Notes under the pieces: model-generated
Database searches by the model: none
The model's input: the letters and a program-made list of their open reading frames with translations, nothing else
What the model was told of the DNA's origin: nothing
Part shown: piece by piece, positions 17,838 through 27,096 of the stretch
How positions within the stretch are numbered: position 1 is the first letter of the stretch
Layout: each line of letters begins with the position of its first letter
Made by a program: the position numbers and the translations under genes
Source: Armatimonadota bacterium
GTDB taxonomy: Bacteria; Armatimonadota; JADLDR01
NCBI GenBank assembly: GCA_020846535.1
Contig: JADLDR010000118.1
Location: 1 to 64,000, forward strand
Length of the DNA: 64,000 nucleotides
Direction: 5' to 3'

Positions 17838-19700
17838 ATGCCCACCCTAGAAAACGCCCATCTTGCCCTCTCCATCTTCGAAGACGCCTCCCGGATCGAG
17901 ATGACCGACCGGAAGCGCGGCTGCGTCTGGCGTCTGGACACATCGAAGTCCGGCTATCGCTTGCAGGGCAACAGCCCTCCCATCCCCTTCCCCGCCGGAA
18001 CCGCTCGCCAGGAGCAGGAGAGCCTTCTGGTTTCCTACCGCCTGGCGGAAGGGCCGCTCTCGTTTCGCTGGCAATTGGAAGGCGATCATATCGCGGTCGC
18101 TCTGGAAGAAGCCCCGACCGGGGTCGCTGCCGTCACCCTGCCCGGCTCTTTCAGCCTCTCCGATGAGCCGGTCGAGCTGGCCCTGCCGCTCTACCAGGGC
18201 GTTCTTCTCCGCAACCGGGAGACCGACTGGCAGGCCCGCACCGGGCCGGGCGGACACGGATCTTTCAGCATGGGTATGGCCGGATTTTTGGGGCCGAAAG
18301 GCGCTCTCCTGACGGTGCAGGAAAGATTGACCGGCTGGGCGGGCTTCTACGGGGCCGAAGGCGGGAAAATGTTCGTGACTTTCGAAGAGGAGCCTTGCCC
18401 GGTGGAGGGTTGGCAGCGCCCCTGCGTCCGCCTCATCCCCACCGATGCCGACCTGACAGCCCTCTGCAAGCGATACCGCGCCTACCTGAAAGAGCGCGGC
18501 GACCTGGTGACCTGGGCGACGAAAATCGAGCGCAAGCCCATCCTGAAGAATCTCTTCGGGGCGCTGATGGCCTTCACCGGCTATAACGTGGACCCCGAAC
18601 TCGATTATGCCGCCTGCGCCCGGGACCTGAAAGCCTGCGGTTTCGAGCATATCTTTTTCTATCCGGTCCGGATGGGCCACTATTCCCTCGATTTCCTGAT
18701 GGGAGGCGACCAGCCGGTCTGGCTTTCCGATGCGGTCCTGGCCGAATTGAAGTCAATCGAGGGCGTGATGCTCTCCCCATGGTGCTGGATTTTCGAGGGA
18801 TTGGACGACGGCCCCGGGGAGTACCGGAAGCTCTTCCGGAAGGATGCCGCCGGAAACTTCATGCCCCACTGGAAGATCGATGATTTTCAGTGGTATCGGG
18901 TCTGCACCTCCTGCGAGACGGATTATATCCGCAAGCGGCTGGAGGGCGACCTGAAGGCGATGGATTGGCTTCACTTCGATGTGGACGCCACCTTCCCGCC
19001 CGGCCCTTGCTATAATCTTTCCCATGCCGGGCATGCGGGCCATCCGATGAGCCGGGAGGCCGACCTGGAGTGGAAGCGCCGCCTCTTTTCCCCGGAAACG
19101 GTGGGTAACCGGATCGTTTCCAGCGAAGGCTTCCTAGGTTACTGCACCCCCGTCTACGATATCGGCAGCACGAAGATGATGCCCGGCCCCGACATCGCCC
19201 GCCAGACGCCCGTGCCGATGACCCTCCTTATCTACCACGATTCCTGCGTCCACGACTGGTGGGAGCTGCACAACTATAACGCCGTTCCGGGCTGGCCGGT
19301 CAGCGAGCTGGGGCGCGGGATGGGCCGGGTCGGGACCGGTTTGCCGAAGCTGAAAGCCTCCCTCGACGCCCTCTACGGCTGCCCTCCGAACGTCTTCCCC
19401 TTCGGACGACAGTACGCCTGGGCCAACCCCGCCACCCGCGAATCGTTCAGCTTTTCGGTGCGCCTGGAGGATCCCGGCGTGCAGAAGGCCCTCCGGGAAG
19501 CCCTGCCTGTCTCCCGCCTGCACGCAAAGATCGGCCCCCTGGAAATGGTTTCCTTCGCTTGCCTGACCGAAGACCGCAGCGTGCAGGCCGCCGCCTTCGC
19601 CGACGGCACCAGGATTGTCGCCAACCTTTCCGACCAGGCGCGGGAAGTCGCTCCTTACGGCACGCTCCCCCCAACAAGCTGGCGGGAAGTGGACAGATAG
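17838..19700 (+). CDS. Putative glycoside hydrolase (beta-sandwich plus barrel)
   Basis: About 620 residues from ATG 17838, which has AGGAGG at the ideal seven-base distance. The frame is open upstream to 17523, but that part belongs to the broken DUF4091 gene. The N-terminal half (1-220) reads as a substrate-binding beta-sandwich; the C-terminal half as a (beta/alpha)8 barrel, with acidic stretches such as HFDVDATFPPGP and SSEGFLGYCTPVYDIGS where catalytic carboxylates would lie. No signal peptide is present. I cannot assign a GH family. Probably cotranscribed with the broken gene before it; role in polysaccharide or glycan turnover is inferred. Confidence 0.7.
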   Translation: MPTLENAHLALSIFEDASRIEMTDRKRGCVWRLDTSKSGYRLQGNSPPIPFPAGTARQEQESLLVSYRLAEGPLSFRWQLEGDHIAVALEEAPTGVAAVTLPGSFSLSDEPVELALPLYQGVLLRNRETDWQARTGPGGHGSFSMGMAGFLGPKGALLTVQERLTGWAGFYGAEGGKMFVTFEEEPCPVEGWQRPCVRLIPTDADLTALCKRYRAYLKERGDLVTWATKIERKPILKNLFGALMAFTGYNVDPELDYAACARDLKACGFEHIFFYPVRMGHYSLDFLMGGDQPVWLSDAVLAELKSIEGVMLSPWCWIFEGLDDGPGEYRKLFRKDAAGNFMPHWKIDDFQWYRVCTSCETDYIRKRLEGDLKAMDWLHFDVDATFPPGPCYNLSHAGHAGHPMSREADLEWKRRLFSPETVGNRIVSSEGFLGYCTPVYDIGSTKMMPGPDIARQTPVPMTLLIYHDSCVHDWWELHNYNAVPGWPVSELGRGMGRVGTGLPKLKASLDALYGCPPNVFPFGRQYAWANPATRESFSFSVRLEDPGVQKALREALPVSRLHAKIGPLEMVSFACLTEDRSVQAAAFADGTRIVANLSDQAREVAPYGTLPPTSWREVDR

Positions 19701-19762
19701 CGCGCCTCCATAGTAGACGCTACAACCTGACAGAGCGCAGGTCAGCATAATGCCATCAGGGA

Positions 19763-19881
19763 TGTCATTGCGAGGAGTGCCAGCGACGAAGCCATCTCCA
19801 GGGCCACGCCGGCGAGTAGAGCCTTCCTATTCATTTGGGACGCTGGAGATGGCCGCGTCACTGGCGCACCTCGCAATGACA
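19763..19881. repeat. TGTCATTGCGAGGAG inverted repeat, second copy
   Basis: Opens TGTCATTGCGAGGAGTG and closes CACCTCGCAATGACA, with inner arms GCCATCTCCAG / CTGGAGATGGC. Same family as 4715-4823 but with a different loop. It fills most of the gap 19701-19998; no gene seen there. Confidence 0.78.
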
Positions 19882-19998
19882 TGAAGCATTTTTATTTTTC
19901 CGCGCTTTGGCAGAATTGGTAACGATTGGCATCCAAAATACGTTATATCTGCGGGGAGCGTTCATCCCTTCACCGGAAAACCGAAAGGAGGAAAGATC

Positions 19999-20556
19999 GT
20001 GCGTAAAGCCATTTTCTGGATTTTGTGCCTTCTGGCTGTCGCCCTGGCGCTGACGCTGGCGTTTGCTCAGGAAAAGGAGGCCCCTAAAACGGAATCCGGG
20101 GTGATCCTGACGGCATTGCCGCTCAACCAGCCCGCACCGACCTTCGATGTCACCAATGTCGCCACAGATGAGACCAAGTGCTATCTTTGAGTGAGCCCTG
20201 GAAAGCCGATGGTGATCTCGTTCGGCACCCTCGGCAATCCCTTCTGGACCCGTGAGGTTCAGTTGCTCGAAAAGCTGCATCAGCAGCGCTCCAAAGACGG
20301 CCTGGTGGTGGTCGCCGTGGCTCTGGATCAGGACAAGGAGGCGGTCAAAGCCTTTGCCGAAAAGCAAAAGCTAAGTTTTATCACCACCATCGACCAGAAA
20401 AACCTGAAGGGCGCGGAACTCTACAAGCTCTCCGCCCTCCCGACCACTTACTTCCTGGACCGCCAGCATAAAGTCACCAAGATCCAGGTCGGCTTTTCCA
20501 AAGCTGCGGAACCTGTCTACACCAGCGAAGCGGACAAACTGATGAAGCCCATGTAG
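19999..20556 (+). pseudogene. Secreted redoxin-like (TlpA-type) protein with an in-frame TGA
   Basis: GTG 19999 follows AAAGGAGG and gives a signal peptide (MRKAIFWILCLLAVALAL, cleaved near AFA-QE). The frame stops at TGA 20188-20190 after DETKCYL, then continues in the same frame as SPGKPMVISFGTLGNPFW and a normal thioredoxin-fold tail (LSALPTTYFLDRQHKVTKI) to 20556. The usual CxxC active site is replaced by TLGNPF, so thiol redox activity is already absent. The stop lies before the first core strand, not at an active-site position. A nonsense mutation is the simplest reading; selenocysteine insertion is a remote alternative. Confidence 0.75.
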
Positions 20557-20613
20557 CTTATCCGGGCTTTTGCCCCGATATAAAGCTACGTCCGATCCCA
20601 ATCAATGACCGCA

Positions 20614-20635
20614 GGGACGCGATCACTCGCGTCCC
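20614..20635. repeat. GGGACGCGAT palindrome
   Basis: GGGACGCGATCACTCGCGTCCC is an almost perfect short hairpin related to the GTAGGGGCG family, in the gap before the beta-helix gene. Confidence 0.5.
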
Positions 20636-20717
20636 GAACCCTTTATCATTTTCGTGAAGGGTGTTTCATGATTTCAGCCTCCGTTATTCCGATTTTCCTT
20701 CAGGAGCGTGATCGCCA

Positions 20718-22700
20718 ATGCGGGTTTGCTTGTTTTTTTCGGTGTTCCTTTATGCCTTGCAGCCTCTATCCGGGGAGGTCAACAAGCGAGCCATAGAGGA
20801 TGTGGCGACAGGAAAAACCAAAGTTGCCAGAGCTTCATGGTGGGGCTTCGATCCGGAGGATGTGACCTTGTCGCTGCAAGCGGCCATCGATTCTGGGGCC
20901 AGAAAACTGATCATTGAGAATATGGGCCGGCCCTGGATCGTCACCGGGCTGCGCCTGGCGAGCCACCAGGAAATCGTATTCGAAAAGGGCGTCGAGGTGC
21001 TTGCGAAGAAAGGTGCCTTCCAGGGAACCGGCGATTCGCTTTTTCTGATCGATATGAAGGAGAATATAACGCTCCGGGGCTATGGAGCGACCCTGCGGAT
21101 GCGCCGGTCGGATTACGCCGGGCCGTCCTACCGAAAAGCCGAATGGCGGCACGTGCTGGATTTCCGGAGCTGCAAGAACGTCCGGGTCTATGGCCTGACG
21201 CTGGCGGAGAGCGGGGGCGATGGCATCTATCTGGGAGCCGGTCAGGAGGGAACCACCAACCGAAACATTTACATCAAGGATGTGGTTTGCGACCGGAATT
21301 ACCGCCAGGGGATCAGCGTGATCACGGCTGAGAACCTTTTGATCGAGCGGTGCGTTTTGCGGGACACCGCAGGAACGGCCCCTGCGGCGGGGATCGATTT
21401 CGAGCCGAATCAGCCCCGCGAACGGCTGGTCAACTGCGTCATGAAAAACTGCGTCACGCAGGGCAACGCGGGCGGGGGATATCTTCTGTATCTGGGCTTC
21501 GGGCCTCAGACCATACCCGTCTCCATCCGGTTCGAGAACTGCGCCTCTATCGAGGATACCTATTTCGGAACATTCATCCATACCCCGAACTCGCCGGAAA
21601 AGGCTGTCAAAGGAAGCATTCGCTTCAACGGCTGCGCCTTCGAGCGCACGAAAGGCGCTCCCTTGATGATCCAGAGCAACCCGGCCACCGGCTGCCGCCT
21701 GCGCTTTGACGGCGGATCGATCCTTGATCCCAGGCCGCACGACGCAGCCCAGCCGCCGATCCTCTTGATGGCGAGCCGCGAGGATACGCGGCCCGTCGGG
21801 AATATTGCTTTCAACGGACTGCGCCTGCGAGATCCGCGCAGCGTCCGACCGATCCGCTTTATCGACATGGCCGGAGAGTCGGGCGTCCGGAATCTTTCGG
21901 GAAGGCTGCTTCTAGAGCGGAGGGGCAGCCTGCGGGAAATCGCGCTCAACGAAAAGGTTTTGAAGGGCTGGATGCTCTCCGCTCCGCTCAAGCCGATCCC
22001 GCGCATGAAGGTATCCGGCCTGAGCCTTCGCCCCTGTCAGTCCTCTCCTGCGCCGACCGGCAACGCCCTGGAATTTGCACGGCTCCGGGATTTCGGCAGC
22101 CTGGTTCTCTACGCAGCACAGGGGGATCGGGTCAGCTTTACGATAAGGCACATGCAGGTCGCGCAATATTCCGGAAGCGCCATCCCGGTCGCGGTCACCG
22201 CGCCCTCCGGCAAGGGTGTCTTGAGAACCGAAGCGCCCTTCCAGGGGGAAACGCCTGTGGGCTTTACGGCCCCCGAAACAGGCGTCTACCGGATTTCCGC
22301 GAATGCCCGCCTGAACTATCTGCAAATCCTGAACGCCTCGCATCCGGTTAATCTGAACGGCGAGGGCGGCCCGGTTCACCTCTATGCCAGCGCCGGCGAT
22401 TTCTTCTTCCGGGTTCCCGCCGGGACAAGGGAGTTCGGGGTTCGCATTTCAGGGGAAGGCATCGGGGAAGCGGTCCGGGCGGCTTTGATAGATCCGACCG
22501 GCACAGCGGTTCAGGAGGCGGACAATATCGTGGTGGTTCATCAGTTCGAGGTCAAGCTGTCCCGGCCCTCTTCAGGGGAAATCTGGAGCCTGCGCCTGGC
22601 CCCTCCGACCCGGATCATGATGGAAGACCAGTCGATAGATCTGCGGGGTATTCCTCCCCTGCTGGCCGCTTCGAGGGAGACGGTATTGAGAGAAGAATAG
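20718..22700 (+). CDS. Secreted right-handed beta-helix protein
   Basis: 660 residues. A short signal peptide (MRVCLFFSVFLYALQPLSG) is followed by a parallel beta-helix of about residues 40-400, seen as repeated short strands ending in N/D/G turns (NITLRGYGATL, NVRVYGLTLAESGGDGIYL, NLLIERCVLRDTAG). The C-terminal 220 residues look like beta-sandwich modules (VSFTIRHMQVAQYSG, TGVYRISANARLN). Pectate-lyase-like folds bind or cleave acidic polysaccharides; the exact activity cannot be named. It is followed by a strong hairpin that probably ends transcription from both sides. Confidence 0.8.
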   Translation: MRVCLFFSVFLYALQPLSGEVNKRAIEDVATGKTKVARASWWGFDPEDVTLSLQAAIDSGARKLIIENMGRPWIVTGLRLASHQEIVFEKGVEVLAKKGAFQGTGDSLFLIDMKENITLRGYGATLRMRRSDYAGPSYRKAEWRHVLDFRSCKNVRVYGLTLAESGGDGIYLGAGQEGTTNRNIYIKDVVCDRNYRQGISVITAENLLIERCVLRDTAGTAPAAGIDFEPNQPRERLVNCVMKNCVTQGNAGGGYLLYLGFGPQTIPVSIRFENCASIEDTYFGTFIHTPNSPEKAVKGSIRFNGCAFERTKGAPLMIQSNPATGCRLRFDGGSILDPRPHDAAQPPILLMASREDTRPVGNIAFNGLRLRDPRSVRPIRFIDMAGESGVRNLSGRLLLERRGSLREIALNEKVLKGWMLSAPLKPIPRMKVSGLSLRPCQSSPAPTGNALEFARLRDFGSLVLYAAQGDRVSFTIRHMQVAQYSGSAIPVAVTAPSGKGVLRTEAPFQGETPVGFTAPETGVYRISANARLNYLQILNASHPVNLNGEGGPVHLYASAGDFFFRVPAGTREFGVRISGEGIGEAVRAALIDPTGTAVQEADNIVVVHQFEVKLSRPSSGEIWSLRLAPPTRIMMEDQSIDLRGIPPLLAASRETVLREE

Positions 22701-22703
22701 GAG

Positions 22704-22741
22704 GGCGGCGTGCATAATCAAATGCACGCCGCCTTTGTATT
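22704..22741. terminator. Bidirectional rho-independent-type hairpin
   Basis: GGCGGCGTGCA and TGCACGCCGCC form a perfect 11-bp stem with an 8-base loop, followed by TTTGTATT. It lies between two convergent genes. Confidence 0.65.
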
Positions 22742-25700
22742 ACCGCGACAGCTTCTCGATAGCTTGGGCCAGGCTCAGGCGGTAGATATGATATTCCTTC
22801 ATCGGCCATTTGGCGTCATGGTCGCGCTCGCCGAGTTTGAAGGAGGCCAGCTTGTCCTTCAGGAGCTTACGGGCGGCGGAGGCAGCCGGGTGGTTCGGGC
22901 GCTTGGCGAGGAGGCGGGACAGGGTAAGCATGTAGCGGTAGTCCTGGATACCGGCCCGGATATCGCGCTCGAAGTGGATAGAGGGGATCATCTCCATCCG
23001 GGCGTTTGTGACGCACCAGGCGTAATCGTCCTCGCGGCAGTCCAGGGCGTAGTAGGGATCGCCCGCGCAGGCGTTCCAGTGCCAGGAGATGCGGAACTTC
23101 ATGTTGTAGTCTTTGGCGCATTTATACATATAGGTTCCGAATGTCCACCGGTTCCCGCCGTTGTAAAACGCCCAGTCGCTCCCGGCCTTATGGATCAGCC
23201 GGATCGCTTTGTCGTCGTGGAGGTTCAGGTTGGCGATTTTGAGGGCGCGCGCCAGGGGTAGATGCGGATCATCGGGCCGGGGATTTTCCATGCTGGTGGC
23301 CCCGGTGGTATAGAGCGCCAGGGGCGCGGCCTCCCGCCACGCCTGGGCATTGGCGGCGGCTCGCGGCACATCCTCCTTCAGCGGTTCGTCACACAGGTTG
23401 TAGGCCACCGGAAGCCAGCCCGCCGACCTTGCGTGGGCGTCCACCTCCGTCAGCGCAGCCCGCAGGAAGTCGGTATATTTCGCGAAGCCCGCGCTCTGCA
23501 TGGCGGCCTCATCGATAAAGTAGTTGTTGAATCCGAGAATTCCGCCGTTATAGTTGACCACGATCTGCTTGAAGCCTGCGGCGCGGGCGTCGGCCATCTC
23601 CTGGTCGGCCTGGGTGAAGTCGATATCGGGCCTGCCGTTCTGCCAGCCGCGGATGCGGAGGGTGGGGATGCCGGAGAAGGTGGTGCAGCCGTAGGAACGC
23701 ATTTGCGCCAGGCTCTTCCGATAGATCTGGCGATTGAAGCCGCCCGTATCCTCCTCGTACCAGGGCAGGGGCATCGCGCTTCCCCAGGGGCCTGCCGGGA
23801 TATCCAGTTCGTCGAGTTTTTCGGCAAAGAGCCGGGCCGTCAGCTCTATGGCGTCCTTTTTCCCGTCAGCGAAGGCCAGCAGGAGGCGGCCCCTGTAGAC
23901 GCCGGGCTTCACCCTGTCGGGAGCGTTCAAGGTCAGCCAGAAGGTGGTGGAAACGCCTTTGCGAAGAGAAGCGCCGCTGCGCGGCATGATCAGCCGCGGG
24001 GAGATGGTGTAGACTGTGCCTTCCATCGTGACCCGGCTCAGACGATGGGAAACCACGCCCGCCTGGATCGCGGAGGCCGGGATCCTGCCGGACGGGGAAA
24101 CCAGGCCGGTAGCCGAAACCCTGACCGGCCCCAGATTTTTCAGAGTGTGGATGGAGAAGACCACCGGCTCTTTCTGGCCTGCGGAGGCGAAGATCGCCAG
24201 TTTCCGGGTCACTTCCTCGCGGCGCGGGGCAGCGTTCACGGGCACATCATCCATCCAGTCGCGGGCAAAGAGGACATATCCCCGGGATTGCTCCCCGGCA
24301 GTCGGCTTGAAGGGCGGGATCGCCCCTTTCGCGTCGCGCATGCCGTCCGGCAGGATGCGCTTGAAGTAGTTGTCGAAGTAGAAGCGGCGGCGCTGGCTCA
24401 GGTTCTCCAGGTATTTCCGCCCGGCTTCGGCCTGCTCCGCCGGATATACCACCAGGGCCGAGACGTAGTTGGCCCACGCCTCGCCGATGAATTCCAGGAA
24501 AAGCCGGCCTCCTTTGACTTCCACATCGAACTCTTTTTCCTGAAAATAGATTTTCTGGTATTTGTCGAAGGTGTTCTCCTCCGGACTGTCCTCCACATCG
24601 GCGAAGCGGTAGTATTTCTTGAGGAAGGCGGGCAGGTCCATCCGGTCGTGCGCCACTTCGACTCCGTTGGCCTTGACGACGCGCTCGCGATAGACCTGAT
24701 ACTCTCCCCAGAATCCGGAAGGGCTATCCAGGTTGACGAAGACGTGGTATTTTCCGTCCGGCAGATCGATGGCGAAGCCTCCGTTCTGGATGATGATGCC
24801 GGTCTGGTAGAGCGGGTCGGGCTGGAGGGCATCGTAGGCGCGGAAGATCTGGGCATCTTTTAAGCCGTATCCCCGGCCCGGAGAATACTGGGTGGCGGGC
24901 GTCACCTGGGTAAAGCCCCGGAGCGGCCTGGAGGTGCCCGGCCCGAAGGAAAAAGCCATCAGGCCCGGAACCTTCACGCTGTCCGAAAGGTCGCGCTCCA
25001 GGCGCAAGCGGTCGAAGTCCACAGCCCCGCCTTTGTTTTCCCCGATGCTCAGCACCACCCGCTTGATGTTCGCCAGGTCGAGAGGCCGGCCCGGACGGCT
25101 CTTTTCCCCTACATAGAGATCGGTCGGGATGATCAGGACGGACTTGCCGGGCGGGATGACCGTGGTGTAATTCACCCGCGTCCAGTAGTCGGTGGTCGTT
25201 TTGTCCTGCACCTCGAAATAGAGCTGCACCGGCTTGCCCGTGCTGTTGAAGGCGTCTGCCTTGAAGAAATCGTAGCCCGTCCAGTCCTGCGGACCGTCCC
25301 AGGAGACATAGCCTTTCTTGAGGCGCAGGGAGGATTTCCCGTCGGTGGCGTACTCGCCGGTGATGGAGGCGTTTTCGGGGGCGTCCGCCGCAAAGGGCTG
25401 AATGCCTCCCTCCTCGAAGCTGTGAAGCGTTCTGACATCCGGGCCGCCCGCCGTCTGCGCCTGCGCTGTCAGGCTTTCGCCGCAGGCATAGCATTTCTGC
25501 CATACGGCTAGATTTCGATAGCCGCAGTCCGGGCAGCGCACGGCACGGGCGTTGTCCAGCGGTTCCGGCGGGGCTATGGGCTTTTCCTCCTCGCCCAGTG
25601 CCGGACCGTCGGTGAGGGGCGTATCGGCAGGCACGCGCACGATCTCGGCGTCATCCACCCAGAGGCGGCCCGGCCCCCACAGCCCCATGCGGGCCACGAT

Positions 25701-26156
25701 CTCCTGCCGGGCCGGGACATCCTTCACGATCTCCAGCCGCGTCCACCCGAACGTGCCCATCTTTTTCACGGGGTGGTGCTGCTCGTCCACGAAATTCACG
25801 TCCTCGCAGGTTCCCCAGGCCCCCGGCCCGATATCCAGGCCGCGGATATAGCAGGAGAAGCGGTAACGCCCCGGCTCCACCGTGACGGCAGGCGTATAGA
25901 GTCGAATCTTCCCGCTCTGCCCGCCGACGATCTCGGCGCTGGCGCTGCCCGTCCGGCTCACTTTACCGTTTCGGAACTCGCAGGCCCCTTCGAAGATCCA
26001 CCCGCCCCACTGGGCGTAGGGGATCCCGAACTGGGTTTTGGGGCGTGCCTGCTCGATGGACGGATCGGGCAGCAGGTTGTCCGCCGCCTGAACCGCCGCG
26101 CCGCCTGCCAGCAGCAGCGCCAGCAGCAAGGCGGCTCGGTGAAACGGATAACGCAT
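22740..26156 (-). CDS. Large secreted DUF4091-type glycoside hydrolase with an internal zinc ribbon
   Basis: 1138 residues from ATG 26156, chosen because a signal peptide (MRYPFHRAALLLALLLAGG) begins there; upstream reading is not protein-like. Order of parts: beta-sandwich about 30-170; a zinc ribbon with Cys208, Cys211, Cys222 and Cys225 (CPDC...CYAC); a second binding module about 235-360; further beta-rich modules; then a barrel with WLPVAYNLCDEP, followed by a DUF4091-like end (MIPSIHFERDIRAGIQDYRY). A rubredoxin-like ribbon is unexpected in an exported protein. It is the intact relative of the broken gene at 16.2-17.8 kb. Substrate unknown. Confidence 0.75.
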   Translation of the reverse strand: MRYPFHRAALLLALLLAGGAAVQAADNLLPDPSIEQARPKTQFGIPYAQWGGWIFEGACEFRNGKVSRTGSASAEIVGGQSGKIRLYTPAVTVEPGRYRFSCYIRGLDIGPGAWGTCEDVNFVDEQHHPVKKMGTFGWTRLEIVKDVPARQEIVARMGLWGPGRLWVDDAEIVRVPADTPLTDGPALGEEEKPIAPPEPLDNARAVRCPDCGYRNLAVWQKCYACGESLTAQAQTAGGPDVRTLHSFEEGGIQPFAADAPENASITGEYATDGKSSLRLKKGYVSWDGPQDWTGYDFFKADAFNSTGKPVQLYFEVQDKTTTDYWTRVNYTTVIPPGKSVLIIPTDLYVGEKSRPGRPLDLANIKRVVLSIGENKGGAVDFDRLRLERDLSDSVKVPGLMAFSFGPGTSRPLRGFTQVTPATQYSPGRGYGLKDAQIFRAYDALQPDPLYQTGIIIQNGGFAIDLPDGKYHVFVNLDSPSGFWGEYQVYRERVVKANGVEVAHDRMDLPAFLKKYYRFADVEDSPEENTFDKYQKIYFQEKEFDVEVKGGRLFLEFIGEAWANYVSALVVYPAEQAEAGRKYLENLSQRRRFYFDNYFKRILPDGMRDAKGAIPPFKPTAGEQSRGYVLFARDWMDDVPVNAAPRREEVTRKLAIFASAGQKEPVVFSIHTLKNLGPVRVSATGLVSPSGRIPASAIQAGVVSHRLSRVTMEGTVYTISPRLIMPRSGASLRKGVSTTFWLTLNAPDRVKPGVYRGRLLLAFADGKKDAIELTARLFAEKLDELDIPAGPWGSAMPLPWYEEDTGGFNRQIYRKSLAQMRSYGCTTFSGIPTLRIRGWQNGRPDIDFTQADQEMADARAAGFKQIVVNYNGGILGFNNYFIDEAAMQSAGFAKYTDFLRAALTEVDAHARSAGWLPVAYNLCDEPLKEDVPRAAANAQAWREAAPLALYTTGATSMENPRPDDPHLPLARALKIANLNLHDDKAIRLIHKAGSDWAFYNGGNRWTFGTYMYKCAKDYNMKFRISWHWNACAGDPYYALDCREDDYAWCVTNARMEMIPSIHFERDIRAGIQDYRYMLTLSRLLAKRPNHPAASAARKLLKDKLASFKLGERDHDAKWPMKEYHIYRLSLAQAIEKLSR

Positions 26157-26292
26157 CTGGTGTTCATTCCTTTCGGGTTTATCGTACGGGTACAATTCTT
26201 TGCGCTCTTTATGGCGATATATTATCCATACAAGGCGACAGCGCCACACCGAAGGATCGGACGACGCCCTTTCTGGCCGTCCTATCCCTCCT

Positions 26293-26559
26293 TTACATCC
26301 AGGGGAGCCTTGGGCTTCCCTGCCTCTCCTCCTCTTCCCGCTGGCGGGCGTCTTCCCGGTCTATGTCGCGCTTCATCATCCGCGCTTCCCGCAGGAGGCC
26401 GATGACGACTGCCGCTGCCGCAAGCCCGAAGGGGACCGTCACCCACCAGGGGGCCGCAAGAGTTTCCCCGTGCGCTTCCGCCGAATGCTTCAGGACGATG
26501 TAGCCCGCCGCCATCACGATCAGGATAACGCCCCAGATCACCTGTTTGATATGCCGCAT
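26293..26559 (-). CDS. Small two-helix membrane protein
   Basis: 88 residues from ATG 26559 (GAAGG upstream). Two hydrophobic segments, VIWGVILIVMAAGYIVL and WWVTVPFGLAAAAVVIGLL, are followed by a charged tail (REARMMKRDIDRED) with coiled-coil character. I do not recognise the family. It lies upstream of the large hydrolase on the same strand, 136 bases away. Confidence 0.6.
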   Translation of the reverse strand: MRHIKQVIWGVILIVMAAGYIVLKHSAEAHGETLAAPWWVTVPFGLAAAAVVIGLLREARMMKRDIDREDARQREEEERQGSPRLPWM

Positions 26560-26640
26560 GCTTTCGCCTTCTTTCCGATAGATCTGATGCATTCAGCCGG
26601 AAGCATCCCATATCGGGAGGGACGCGTCAGGATAATAATA

Positions 26641-27024
26641 ACTCAAGTTGCCACCTAGCCCGGGGCCAGTCCCGTTTGCCGCGGTAGGGGCGCGATGCAT
26701 CGCGCCCCATAGCGATCCCGATCAGGGTGACTGTCCCGCGGGGGCGGGGTTAGGGCCTTGGGGAGACCGTTCCCTAACCCCCCCGCCCCTTTCCCGAAAC
26801 GGGCAGGGGGAGTGGATGGGGCCATCATTGACGGCACCCTCTCTCCCCCTCTCCCCGGAGGCGCTCCGGCGCATCTCTTGGGTTTCGGGGAGAGGGGCCA
26901 GGGGAGAGAGGTTACCCCTCCCCCAGGAGCGGAGGATCTTTTACCTTATCTGGATCGCTAGGGGCGCGATCAATCGCGTCCCTACCCCGCATCGCCCTCC
27001 ACTCGGGTAGGTAGCAACTTGGGT
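26641..27024. mobile_element. MITE-like non-coding element with terminal inverted repeats
   Basis: The outer ends ACTCAAGTTGCCACCTA and (inverted) ACCCAAGTTGCTACCTA match at 14 of 17 bases, and inside them the segments from 26684 and from 26985 backwards are again inverted copies (GTAGGGGCGCGAT ... TAGCGATCC). The element is flanked on both sides by TAATAATA (26633-26640 and 27025-27032), a possible 8-base target duplication. It encodes no protein. A related copy in opposite orientation is at 63641-63942. No transposase is nearby, so mobility would need an enzyme in trans. Confidence 0.65.
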
Positions 27025-27096
27025 TAATAATATGTTTATGCGTTGACAGAGAGAAGTACACTACGAGAATCGTCCCTAACCCCTCAACCCTATCCC

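Noticed and set aside
23262-24863. 533-codon plus-strand frame inside the large hydrolase gene
   Set aside because: Shadow of the codon bias of the 1138-residue gene on the other strand; no motif, and it overlaps conserved barrel sequence.
26757-26945. C-rich tract as a CRISPR array or coding region
   Set aside because: No regularly spaced direct repeats; the pattern is explained by an inverted-repeat element with a second copy at 63.7 kb.
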